Position numbers and translations under genes: made by a program. From an uncultured Flavobacterium sp. (GTDB taxonomy: Bacteria > Bacteroidota > Bacteroidia > Flavobacteriales > Flavobacteriaceae): 64,000 nt of DNA. Location: positions 182,298-246,297 of the forward strand of contig NZ_CAMLDD010000007.1 of NCBI RefSeq assembly GCF_946478785.1, written 5' to 3'. Position 1 is the first letter of the stretch. Each line of letters begins with the position of its first letter. The notes under the pieces are model-generated. The model had not been told where the DNA came from. It searched no databases and was given only the letters and a program-made list of their open reading frames with translations. Of the stretch, positions 18,320 to 25,344 are shown in pieces.

Positions 18320-18898
18320 ATGAAAAGAGTTTTTAAAAATCCTACTTCTGAAATCGTTATCCAAAAAATAATTTACAAAAAAAGTGATAATAAAAAGCTG
18401 TCTTCTATTCTTTTAAAAGAACAGAAAAACTTTTGTGCCTACACTGAAGAATATATTGGCATTAACGACGCTGCTGATATTGAACATTTTAATCCAAATT
18501 TAAAATATTTAGAGATTGATTCATATCAAAATTGGTTTATGGTCAAACACAAACCAAATAATCTTAAAAGAACCACTTGGATTGAACCTATACTTTATCC
18601 ATTTGATGAAAATTTTGAAACAAGACTAATTTATTCTGATGGTTATTTTTTATATAATCCTGAAGACATTGAAGCAAAAAACTTAATTGATCTTTTGAAT
18701 TTAAATGATGAAATTTTTGTAAAAAACAGAAAGCGATTTATTCAAAGAAGAAAAGAAAGGATTGCCGAAAAAGAAGTTTCTGCTTTTGATTATTTTACTG
18801 AGAAAATAGAAAACGAAATAGAATCCTTAAAATATTTAAGAGCAATTCAAGAAGAATTTGAAATTGACATCTGGAACATGATTCCAGAATTAGAATAA
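18320..18898 (+). CDS. PtuB-like HNH-fold putative nuclease
   Basis: A 192-residue partner of the upstream ATPase. Residues 37-82 follow the HNH pattern of retron/Septu effector nucleases: NFCAYTE, then DIEHFNP with Glu55-His56, then YQNW (Asn71) and NNLKR (Asn80/81). The usual CAYC has Thr instead of the second Cys (T42), and the later C-x-x-C before the final Asn is also absent, so a zinc-stabilising knuckle appears lost. The C-terminal half is helical and lysine/glutamate-rich (NRKRFIQRRKERIAEKE). The spacing of 3 nt indicates coupled translation. Nuclease activity is likely but needs proof given the missing cysteines. Confidence 0.7.
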   Translation: MKRVFKNPTSEIVIQKIIYKKSDNKKLSSILLKEQKNFCAYTEEYIGINDAADIEHFNPNLKYLEIDSYQNWFMVKHKPNNLKRTTWIEPILYPFDENFETRLIYSDGYFLYNPEDIEAKNLIDLLNLNDEIFVKNRKRFIQRRKERIAEKEVSAFDYFTEKIENEIESLKYLRAIQEEFEIDIWNMIPELE

Positions 18899-18960
18899 CA
18901 ATACATCAAGTTTGAATCTCAACAAATATCTGAAACCTGAAACAAAAAAAAACAAAAAAA

Positions 18961-19446
18961 ATGAGCAAAGTAGCCATCATAATGGGAAGCATCTCAGACA
19001 TGCCAGTCATGCAGGATGCCATCGACATATTAAAACAATTTAATATTGAAACTGAAGTAGATATCGTTTCGGCACACAGAACGCCTGAAAAATTATTCGA
19101 TTTCAGTAAAAACGCACATACTCGCGGTATTTCGGTGATTATTGCCGGAGCTGGAGGCGCTGCACATTTACCGGGGATGGTCGCTTCAATGTCGCCGCTC
19201 CCTGTAATTGGAGTTCCTGTAAAATCAAGTAATTCAATTGATGGCTGGGATTCGGTTTTATCGATTTTACAAATGCCTGGTGGCGTTCCTGTTGCAACGG
19301 TTGCTTTGAATGGCGCAAAAAATGCAGGAATTTTAGCAGCACAAATCATTGGAAGCCATGATAAAAAAGTTTTGGATACGATTATTTCATATAAAGAAGA
19401 ATTAAAGGCTGCTGTTAATAAAGCTGCTGAAGGATTGAAAAAGTAA
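18961..19446 (+). CDS. purE: N5-carboxyaminoimidazole ribonucleotide mutase
   Basis: Converts N5-CAIR to CAIR in purine synthesis, following PurK. The 161-residue protein has the class I PurE motif GSISDMPVM near the N-terminus, the SAHRTPEK active-site loop and the IAGAGGAAHLPGMVA loop. It lies 62 nt downstream of the HNH gene behind an A-rich leader and an AACCTGAAAC repeat unit. Confidence 0.97.
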   Translation: MSKVAIIMGSISDMPVMQDAIDILKQFNIETEVDIVSAHRTPEKLFDFSKNAHTRGISVIIAGAGGAAHLPGMVASMSPLPVIGVPVKSSNSIDGWDSVLSILQMPGGVPVATVALNGAKNAGILAAQIIGSHDKKVLDTIISYKEELKAAVNKAAEGLKK

Positions 19447-19448
19447 TT

Positions 19449-19515
19449 CACAGAGATACACAAAGAAGACACAGAGCCACACAAAATTTTTGTGAATCTC
19501 TGTGTTTTTTCTTTG
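19449..19515. repeat. CACAGAGAT-type intergenic repeat
   Basis: CACAGAGAT (19449-19457) is exactly inverted at 19496-19504 (ATCTCTGTG). CACAAAAATTTTTGTG-like sequence forms an inner hairpin, and CAAAGAA (19461) is inverted at 19509. It could also act as the purE terminator because a T-run follows the second arm. Confidence 0.5.
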
Positions 19516-19583
19516 AGATTCTTTGCGGAATAGACCTTTAGAATTATTAACGATTCATTATAAAAAATTCTAAAAGAAAAACT

Positions 19584-19591
19584 TAACTTTG
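19584..19591 (+). promoter_or_regulatory. -7 promoter element for RelE/ParE-type pair
   Basis: TAACTTTG matches TAnnTTTG. It overlaps a possible TTG start at 19589, so the true antitoxin start is the ATG at 19604. Confidence 0.5.
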
Positions 19592-19603
19592 AGAAAAAAC
19601 GAA

Positions 19604-19831
19604 ATGAACATTCAAACTTCTAAAATAGAACTGGCCAAAATTGTCCTAGACATAGACAATCCAGACTTAATTCAGGAAATAGTTGACTTCATTCAATCTA
19701 AAGAAAGTCTCTCTGAAGAGCAAAAAAGCAAAATAAATGAGGCCATTTATTCTTTAGATAATAATGAAGGAATTCAACACGATGCTGTTATGGAAGAAAC
19801 CAAAAATCGTTACTCAAAATATTTTAAGTAA
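19604..19831 (+). CDS. Antitoxin of RelE/ParE-type pair
   Basis: A 75-residue helical, acidic protein (MNIQTSKIELAKIVLDIDNP to TKNRYSKYFK). The C-terminal helix rich in Glu/Lys is typical of small Bacteroidota antitoxins paired with RelE/ParE toxins. Its stop codon overlaps the toxin ATG by one base (TAATG). The ATG at 19604 is preferred over a TTG at 19589 that lies inside the promoter element. Confidence 0.75.
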   Translation: MNIQTSKIELAKIVLDIDNPDLIQEIVDFIQSKESLSEEQKSKINEAIYSLDNNEGIQHDAVMEETKNRYSKYFK

Positions 19832-20118
19832 TGATTGTAATCTGGGCTCGACAAGCTAAAAAAGACTTTTGGAACAATATTGATTATTTAGAAGCGGAAT
19901 GGTCTGAAATAATAGCCCTGAATTTTATCAGGAAAGTAAATAGCACGATTGAGCTTTTAAAAAACGACAATGTTTTATTCATAAAAACAAACTTCAAAAG
20001 CGTTTATAAAATTGTCATTACCAAACACATTTCACTTTATTATCGTATCGAAAACAATAATTTAGAACTACTTCGTTTTTGGAATACTTTTCAGGATACG
20101 GAGAAATTCAAATTATGA
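19831..20118 (+). CDS. RelE/ParE-family toxin
   Basis: A 95-residue protein with the RelE/ParE superfamily pattern: IVIWARQAKKDFWNNIDYL, a helix IALNFIRKVNSTIELL, then KTNFKSVYKIVITKHISLYYRI and a C-terminal LLRFWNTFQD. Members either cleave mRNA at the ribosome or poison gyrase; which applies is not clear from sequence. It is translationally coupled to the antitoxin and is the third toxin gene within 12 kb. Confidence 0.85.
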   Translation: MIVIWARQAKKDFWNNIDYLEAEWSEIIALNFIRKVNSTIELLKNDNVLFIKTNFKSVYKIVITKHISLYYRIENNNLELLRFWNTFQDTEKFKL

Positions 20119-20154
20119 TTTTCTAATTTTATATTTTAAAAAATACATTTTAGC

Positions 20155-22182
20155 ATGAGCATCTTAACACAACATTTCAACACCAAACATAACACAGCCC
20201 CTTTTTCGCAAATTAAAATCGAAGATTACGTTCCGGCTTTTCAGGAAGGAATTGCTTTGGCTAAAGCCGAAATCGATGCCATCGTAAACAATCCCGAAGC
20301 TCCTACTTTTGAAAATACAGTGGTAGCAATGGATTTTGCAGGTGATACTTTAGACCGTCTTTCCAGCATTTTCTTCAATTTGAATTCGGCTGAAACGAAT
20401 GACGAAATGCAGAAAATTGCTCAGGAAGTTTCGCCTTTACTTTCAGAGTTCGGAAATGACATTACACTAAACGCTGCTTTGTTTGCCAAAATAAAAACAG
20501 TTTACGAGCAAAAAGAAAGTTTGGATTTAACTCCGGAGCAAACGACACTTTTGGATAAAAAATACAAAAGTTTTTCCAGAAACGGAGCCAATTTACCAGA
20601 AGACAAAAAAGATCAATTAAGAGAAATTGATAAGGAATTATCCATGCTCAGTTTACAGTTTGGCGAAAATGTTTTGGCAGAAACTAATGCTTTTGAATTG
20701 CATATAACTAATATATCTGATTTAGCAGGTTTGCCCGAAGGAACAATCGAAGCGGCAAGATTATTAGCAAAAGAAAAGGAAAAAGAAGGCTGGATTTTCA
20801 CCTTAGATCATCCAAGTTATGTTCCGTTTTTGACTTATGCTGATAATCGTGAATTGCGTAAAAAAATGGCGATTGCTTTTGGTGCCAGATCATTTCAGAA
20901 TAATGAATTTGACAATCAGGAAAATGTTCTAAAAATTGCCCAATTGCGTTTTGAAAGAGCTAATTTATTAGGTTATAAAACGCACGCTCATTTTGTATTG
21001 GAAGAAAGAATGGCGCAAAACCCTGATAAAGTTTTCTCTTTCTTAAATGATCTATTGGCTAAAGCAAAACCTGCGGCTCAAAAAGAATTTACTGAATTGA
21101 CTGCTTTCGCAAAAGAACTGGATGGAATCGAACAACTTGAAAAATGGGACGGCGCTTATTATTCTGAAAAATTAAAACAACAGCTTTTTAATTTAGATGA
21201 TGAAAAACTAAAACCTTATTTTCAACTGGAAAAAGTTTTGGAAGGTGCTTTTACAGTTGCCCAAAAATTATTCGGCTTAACATTTACCGAAGTTTTTGAC
21301 ATCGATAAATATCATGACGAAGTGATTACTTATGAAGTTAGAGATGCTGAAAACAATTTAGTTTCAATTTTCTATGCTGATTTCTTCCCAAGAAAAGGAA
21401 AAAGAAATGGTGCCTGGATGACATCTTTCAAATCGCAGTCTATAAAAGACGGTGTAAATGAAAGACCGCATATTTCGAACGTTTGCAACTTTACAAAACC
21501 AACAGAAACAAAACCATCTTTATTGACTTTTAATGAAGTAACAACTTTGTTTCATGAATTTGGTCACGGATTACACGGAATGTTAGCAAACACGACTTAT
21601 CCTAGTTTATCAGGAACTTCTGTTTACTGGGATTTTGTAGAACTGCCAAGTCAGATTATGGAAAATTGGTGTTACGAACCAGAAGCTTTGGCTTTGTTTG
21701 CGAATCATTACGAAACAGGCGAAATTATTCCGATTGAATACGTTCAGAAAATCAAAGAAAGTGCGAGTTTTCAGGAAGGAATGGCGACGTTGCGTCAATT
21801 GAGTTTTGGTTTATTAGATATGGCCTGGCACGGACAGGATCCAACAAACATTACTGATTTAAAAACTTTCGAAACAGAACAATTTGCCAACACACAATTG
21901 TATCCGGATGCAAAAGAGAATGCAATGAGTACTGCTTTTTCACATATTTTTCAGGGTGGATATTCTTCCGGATATTACAGCTACAAATGGGCTGAAGTTC
22001 TGGATGCCGATGCTTTTGAATATTTTCAGGAAAAAGGCATTTTTAATACAGAAGTGGCAAAAAAATTCCAGGACAACGTACTTTCAAAAGGAGGAACAGA
22101 ACACCCGATGGTTTTGTACAAACGTTTCAGAGGTCAGGAACCAAAACCGGAAGCTTTATTGAAGAGAGCGGGACTTCTGTAA
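20155..22182 (+). CDS. M3-family metallopeptidase (oligopeptidase A / Dcp-like)
   Basis: A 675-residue zinc peptidase that cleaves short peptides, expected in the cytoplasm because no signal peptide is present. The HExxH zinc site is LFHEFGHGLHGML, with the downstream zinc-ligand Glu region SGTSVYWDFVELPSQIMENW. The length is normal for the peptidyl-dipeptidase/oligopeptidase A branch. It is followed by a clear terminator. Confidence 0.93.
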   Translation: MSILTQHFNTKHNTAPFSQIKIEDYVPAFQEGIALAKAEIDAIVNNPEAPTFENTVVAMDFAGDTLDRLSSIFFNLNSAETNDEMQKIAQEVSPLLSEFGNDITLNAALFAKIKTVYEQKESLDLTPEQTTLLDKKYKSFSRNGANLPEDKKDQLREIDKELSMLSLQFGENVLAETNAFELHITNISDLAGLPEGTIEAARLLAKEKEKEGWIFTLDHPSYVPFLTYADNRELRKKMAIAFGARSFQNNEFDNQENVLKIAQLRFERANLLGYKTHAHFVLEERMAQNPDKVFSFLNDLLAKAKPAAQKEFTELTAFAKELDGIEQLEKWDGAYYSEKLKQQLFNLDDEKLKPYFQLEKVLEGAFTVAQKLFGLTFTEVFDIDKYHDEVITYEVRDAENNLVSIFYADFFPRKGKRNGAWMTSFKSQSIKDGVNERPHISNVCNFTKPTETKPSLLTFNEVTTLFHEFGHGLHGMLANTTYPSLSGTSVYWDFVELPSQIMENWCYEPEALALFANHYETGEIIPIEYVQKIKESASFQEGMATLRQLSFGLLDMAWHGQDPTNITDLKTFETEQFANTQLYPDAKENAMSTAFSHIFQGGYSSGYYSYKWAEVLDADAFEYFQEKGIFNTEVAKKFQDNVLSKGGTEHPMVLYKRFRGQEPKPEALLKRAGLL

Positions 22183-22207
22183 GATTGTTAAACTTCTTTA
22201 GATATTT

Positions 22208-22235
22208 AAAACCTGAGTAGCAATACTCCGGTTTT
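22208..22235 (+). terminator. Terminator of the M3 peptidase gene
   Basis: AAAACC and GAGTA pair with TACTC and GGTTTT around a GCAA tetraloop, with one T/C mismatch, followed by a run of T's. Confidence 0.8.
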
Positions 22236-22317
22236 TTTTATTGTATTTGAATTGAGACCCAAAGAAAATTTAAGTATATTGACTATTTCCAATTTTTAAC
22301 TATACAAAAAATAATAC

Positions 22318-22977
22318 ATGAAAAAATATTTCAAAATAGCTCTTTACGTTTCTATTATTCTATTAATTTTAATTGTTGCGGTAAATTCACATGTAAAGTC
22401 ATCTACTAAAAGAGATATTCATTATTCATTAAGGAAGTTTCCAAAAAATGATGTTGGAATTATTTTTGGTGCCGGAATTAATGGAGATCAGCCCAGCAAA
22501 TATTTAAAAGACAGATTGGATGCCGGAATCTTTTTATACAAAGCGAAGCGAATCAATAAAATTTTGCTTTCGGGAGACAATGGCAGTAATGAGTATGATG
22601 AATTGACTGTGATGAAAAATTATTGTTTCAAACATGGCGTTGACACCACTAAAATCTTTATCGATTACGCCGGTTTCGATACTTACTCGACTATGTATCG
22701 TGCCAAACATATTTTTAAAATCAAAAAAGCCACTTTAATATCTCAGAAATATCATTTAAACCGGGCAGTTTACATTGGACAGAAACTCGGAATAAAGTCA
22801 GCAGGCTACTCTGCTAATAAAGGAGAATATAATGGCTACAAATATGTTTGTTTTAGAGAATATCTTTCGACTTTCAAATCTTTTTTTGATGTTTTAAGAA
22901 ATCGTGAACCTCATTTTTCAGGAAATCCAATTGATATTAATGGTGTTTCGAATTATTCTAAAGAAGATAAACGCTGA
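22318..22977 (+). CDS. SanA/YdcF-family (DUF218) membrane-anchored protein
   Basis: The 219-residue protein has one N-terminal membrane anchor (residues 5-24) followed by a DUF218 domain: NDVGIIFGAGINGDQPSKYLKDRLDAG, KILLSGDNG, YAGFDTYSTMYRA and LISQKYHLNRAVYIG. The SanA/ElyC branch is linked to envelope integrity and vancomycin sensitivity at high temperature in E. coli; biochemical activity is not settled. It is bounded by terminators on both sides and is probably monocistronic. Confidence 0.85.
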   Translation: MKKYFKIALYVSIILLILIVAVNSHVKSSTKRDIHYSLRKFPKNDVGIIFGAGINGDQPSKYLKDRLDAGIFLYKAKRINKILLSGDNGSNEYDELTVMKNYCFKHGVDTTKIFIDYAGFDTYSTMYRAKHIFKIKKATLISQKYHLNRAVYIGQKLGIKSAGYSANKGEYNGYKYVCFREYLSTFKSFFDVLRNREPHFSGNPIDINGVSNYSKEDKR

Positions 22978-22983
22978 TAAAAT

Positions 22984-23009
22984 AAAGCCGAAATGAGACT
23001 TTCGGCTTT
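22984..23009 (+). terminator. Terminator of the SanA-like gene
   Basis: AAAGCCGAAA (22984-22993) pairs perfectly with TTTCGGCTTT (23000-23009), with a T-run after it. Confidence 0.85.
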
Positions 23010-23020
23010 TTCTTTAAAAC

Positions 23021-23046
23021 AAACTTTCAATTATTTTTGAAAGTTT
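23021..23046. promoter_or_regulatory. Putative GbsR operator 1
   Basis: A perfect inverted repeat AAACTTTCA-N8-TGAAAGTTT overlaps the -33 TTG of the regulator's promoter. An identical 9-8-9 repeat lies at 23624-23649 before the next gene, which suggests autoregulation by the MarR/GbsR protein encoded between them. Confidence 0.7.
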
Positions 23047-23067
23047 AAAAACTTTTACATACATTTG
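23037..23067 (+). promoter_or_regulatory. Promoter of the GbsR regulator gene
   Basis: TTG at 23037-23039, a 20-base spacer and TACATTTG at 23060-23067 form a full Bacteroidota-type promoter. The -33 element falls inside the inverted repeat at 23021-23046. Confidence 0.65.
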
Positions 23068-23095
23068 TTTCATCAACAGAAAAGAACGCTGAAAA

Positions 23096-23599
23096 ATGGA
23101 ATTCAAAGAAGCAAAAAATAAGTTCGTACAAACCTGGGGAGCATTAGGTTCTCAATGGGGAATTAATAAAACCATGGCACAAATCCATGCTTTATTAATG
23201 GTCTCGAACGAAGCTGTTTCGATGGAAGACATTATGGAGGAATTGCAGATCTCGCGTGGAAATGCCAGCATGAATCTGAGAGCTTTAATGGATTGGGGAA
23301 TCGTTTATAAAGAATACAAAGCCGGAGAACGAAGAGAATTTTTTACTGCGGAAAAAGATTTGGATGAATTAGCAGTAAAAATTTCGAGAGAAAGAAGCAA
23401 AAGAGAAATCAAGCCTGCCCTTAAAATCTTAAAAGAAGTTTCAACAATTGAGTCAGGAAACACAGCTGAAGAAAAACATTTTATTGATCAGACTTCTAAA
23501 TTGTATGACTTTGTTTTAAAAGCAGATAATATGTTAGATAAAATGACTGAATTTAATGAAAATTGGCTAGGCCGTTTGGTTCTAAAAATTATGAAGTAA
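23096..23599 (+). CDS. GbsR/MarR-family transcriptional regulator
   Basis: A 167-residue winged-helix regulator. The N-terminal half carries the GbsR pattern: FVQTWGALGSQWGINKTMAQIHALLM, SMEDIMEELQISRGNASMNLRALMDWGIV (recognition helix) and the wing YKAGERREFFTAEKD. The C-terminal helices would dimerise. Its promoter and the upstream region of the next gene share an identical inverted repeat. The following small membrane proteins on the same strand are therefore its probable targets. Confidence 0.9.
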   Translation: MEFKEAKNKFVQTWGALGSQWGINKTMAQIHALLMVSNEAVSMEDIMEELQISRGNASMNLRALMDWGIVYKEYKAGERREFFTAEKDLDELAVKISRERSKREIKPALKILKEVSTIESGNTAEEKHFIDQTSKLYDFVLKADNMLDKMTEFNENWLGRLVLKIMK

Positions 23600-23623
23600 A
23601 TTCAAACTAAAAAAACTTAATCA

Positions 23624-23649
23624 AAACTTTCATTTTTTTCTGAAAGTTT
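23624..23649. promoter_or_regulatory. Putative GbsR operator 2
   Basis: AAACTTTCA-N8-TGAAAGTTT has the same arms and spacer length as the site at 23021-23046. It ends 16 bases before the ATG of the first membrane-protein gene. Confidence 0.7.
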
Positions 23650-23665
23650 AAAATAATCAATAACT

Positions 23666-23950
23666 ATGAAAACAACTTTTAAAATAATAGAAATTATAAA
23701 TATAGCTGCTTTAATGTTTTTAATCATTGCGGGTTATGGTTTAGCAATTACTGGTGCATTACAGGTTTTAGCCGCTATTTTATTTGTCCTGATTTTTCCG
23801 AAAAACAAATTGATTTACATTTATTTTGGCTTCGTAATTCTCTTTTTTGCGATTTGGGATCGCCAAAGTATGGATTGGCTGTTTGCATTACCTATAGCCC
23901 TAATATTTTTTTTAACCTTTATTATTTACAATCAAAAAGCCAAACTATGA
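23666..23950 (+). CDS. Small hypothetical membrane protein
   Basis: A 94-residue, very hydrophobic protein with about three membrane helices (residues 8-25, 28-43 and 47-62) and a further hydrophobic stretch at about 70-88. No family is recognised. It is the first gene after the regulator and begins right after the second inverted repeat, so it is likely controlled by it. Its stop overlaps the start of a short remnant frame (ATGA at 23947). Confidence 0.7.
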   Translation: MKTTFKIIEIINIAALMFLIIAGYGLAITGALQVLAAILFVLIFPKNKLIYIYFGFVILFFAIWDRQSMDWLFALPIALIFFLTFIIYNQKAKL

Positions 23951-23988
23951 ACTTCTTAAAAGCAGAATGGAAAAACTTAGCACTTTAA
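23947..23988 (+). pseudogene. Remnant of a YqjF/DUF2071-like gene start
   Basis: ATGA overlap with the previous stop opens a 13-codon frame, MNFLKAEWKNLAL, ending in TAA. The sequence resembles the conserved N-terminus of YqjF/DUF2071 proteins, which are often next to such membrane genes, but nothing further of that gene is present. It looks like a deletion scar; resemblance over 13 residues is weak evidence. Confidence 0.35.
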
Positions 23989-24032
23989 GAAGCTTACAAC
24001 TAAATTTTTATTAATCTAAAAAACCAGCAATC

Positions 24033-24476
24033 ATGAACATAACTATACCAAACTGGCTAATAATCCTCAGTGGTATTGGTCAAATATTTACAGCTTTTAT
24101 CTATCCTTATATCCGCCACAATGTTTTTGACTGGTACAATGATGTAAAACAACTCAAACCTCTCAATCAGGAAATTGCCAAAACTTACGGAAGGTATATT
24201 CAGGGATTAAATTTCTGTTTCGGATTGATAGCCATTGTTTTTACAACCGAATTAAAAGAACAATCTGCTTTGGCAGTTGCTTTGACCGGATTAATTGCTT
24301 TGTATTGGGTTGGAAAAGTTGCAACTCAAATAGCCTATTATCCAATGTACCAGATTCCGCAAAAATTGATCTTTAAAATTGGAAGCTACTGTATGAATAT
24401 TCTTTTTGTACTCTTTGCATTAGTTAATACTGCATTGTTTATTAACAATTTAATTGGTCATTATAAATTATTATAA
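24033..24476 (+). CDS. Hypothetical four-helix membrane protein
   Basis: This 147-residue protein has about four hydrophobic segments (WLIILSGIGQIFTAFIYPYI, FCFGLIAIVFTT, LAVALTGLIALYWVGKVATQ and MNILFVLFALVNTALFI). The family is not recognised. It lies 2 nt before the next membrane gene, so it is part of the cluster probably controlled by the upstream GbsR-type regulator. Confidence 0.7.
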   Translation: MNITIPNWLIILSGIGQIFTAFIYPYIRHNVFDWYNDVKQLKPLNQEIAKTYGRYIQGLNFCFGLIAIVFTTELKEQSALAVALTGLIALYWVGKVATQIAYYPMYQIPQKLIFKIGSYCMNILFVLFALVNTALFINNLIGHYKLL

Positions 24477-24478
24477 TC

Positions 24479-24826
24479 ATGAACCTCAACATAATTGGAT
24501 ATTTTATTTACCTCAGCATTACTATTTTCATTATTCTCAAAGTGGGTAAAATATGCTACAAAAACGGAAATATTTATGTCGCAGAGTTAATTCCGAATCA
24601 TGCGGATATTTGTCAAAAAATCAATCAGGTTTTGCTTTTGGGCTATTATCTTTTAAATATTGGCTATTGTGCTATGACGCTTATTTCGTGGCAAAAAATT
24701 TCATCATCAACGCAATTAATTGAGACTATCGGAATAAAAACAGCTATAATCATTTTCATTATTTCAATACTACATTATTTCAACATTATAATTCTAACCA
24801 AGTACATTCACAAATTAATTAAATAA
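24479..24826 (+). CDS. Hypothetical membrane protein, paralogue A
   Basis: A 115-residue protein with three predicted helices. It shares a pattern with the next gene product: KNGNIYVAELI...DI, then GYYLLNIGYCAMTL here and GFYLLNIGFALMIL there. This indicates a tandem duplication. It follows the 147-residue membrane protein gene by 2 nt. Function unknown. Confidence 0.7.
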   Translation: MNLNIIGYFIYLSITIFIILKVGKICYKNGNIYVAELIPNHADICQKINQVLLLGYYLLNIGYCAMTLISWQKISSSTQLIETIGIKTAIIIFIISILHYFNIIILTKYIHKLIK

Positions 24827-24844
24827 CAACTAAAATCAAATATC

Positions 24845-25228
24845 ATGGAAACTACAAAAATCTTAATCGGTTACGGCATTTATTTACCAATCGCTTTGTT
24901 CCTTACTTATTATGTTTCTAAAACGCTTTTTAAAAATGGGAAAATCTTTATGCTCGACATTTTCAAAGGGCGTGAAGATATTGCCGAAGCTACAAACAGA
25001 CTTTTCGAAACAGGGTTTTATCTTTTAAATATTGGCTTTGCACTCATGATCCTTCAAATGAATATTAGCGAAAACAGCTATCAGGAATTGATTGAACGAT
25101 TAAGCTACAAGATTGGCGGATTTTCTATCTATCTTGGCTTCATGTTATTCTTTAATTTGTACTTCTTCTTTAGAGGAAAAAGAAAAGCGAAAGAAGCTCA
25201 GGAAGAAAGGTTGGTTTTTAAAGCATAA
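24845..25228 (+). CDS. Hypothetical membrane protein, paralogue B
   Basis: A 127-residue three-helix membrane protein, the tandem paralogue of the preceding gene (LFKNGKIFMLDIF...REDI and GFYLLNIGFALMIL). It carries a basic C-terminal tail (RGKRKAKEAQEER) likely on the cytoplasmic side. It is the last gene of the regulator-linked cluster. Function unknown. Confidence 0.7.
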   Translation: METTKILIGYGIYLPIALFLTYYVSKTLFKNGKIFMLDIFKGREDIAEATNRLFETGFYLLNIGFALMILQMNISENSYQELIERLSYKIGGFSIYLGFMLFFNLYFFFRGKRKAKEAQEERLVFKA

Positions 25229-25246
25229 TAACTAATAAAAAAGTTT

Positions 25247-25327
25247 GCCACGAATTACACAAATTTTCACCAATTATACTTTAATAATTATATCCAAAAA
25301 TTAGTGCAAATTCGCGCAATTCGTGGC
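25247..25327. repeat. GCCACGAATT palindromic intergenic element
   Basis: 28-base arms at 25247-25274 and 25300-25327 are inverted copies with about five mismatches, starting GCCACGAATT and ending AATTCGTGGC. The element can fold into a long hairpin and may also terminate the membrane-gene cluster. A degenerate relative lies at 14986-15092. Confidence 0.7.
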
Positions 25328-25344
25328 TAAAAAAATCACATAGA

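Noticed and set aside
17078..18898. Retron (ATPase + HNH as retron effectors)
   Set aside because: No reverse transcriptase gene and no msr-msd-like inverted repeats adjoin the pair.
18906..19484. 192-codon frame opposite purE
   Set aside because: It is the antisense shadow of purE; the sense protein is a clear family match.
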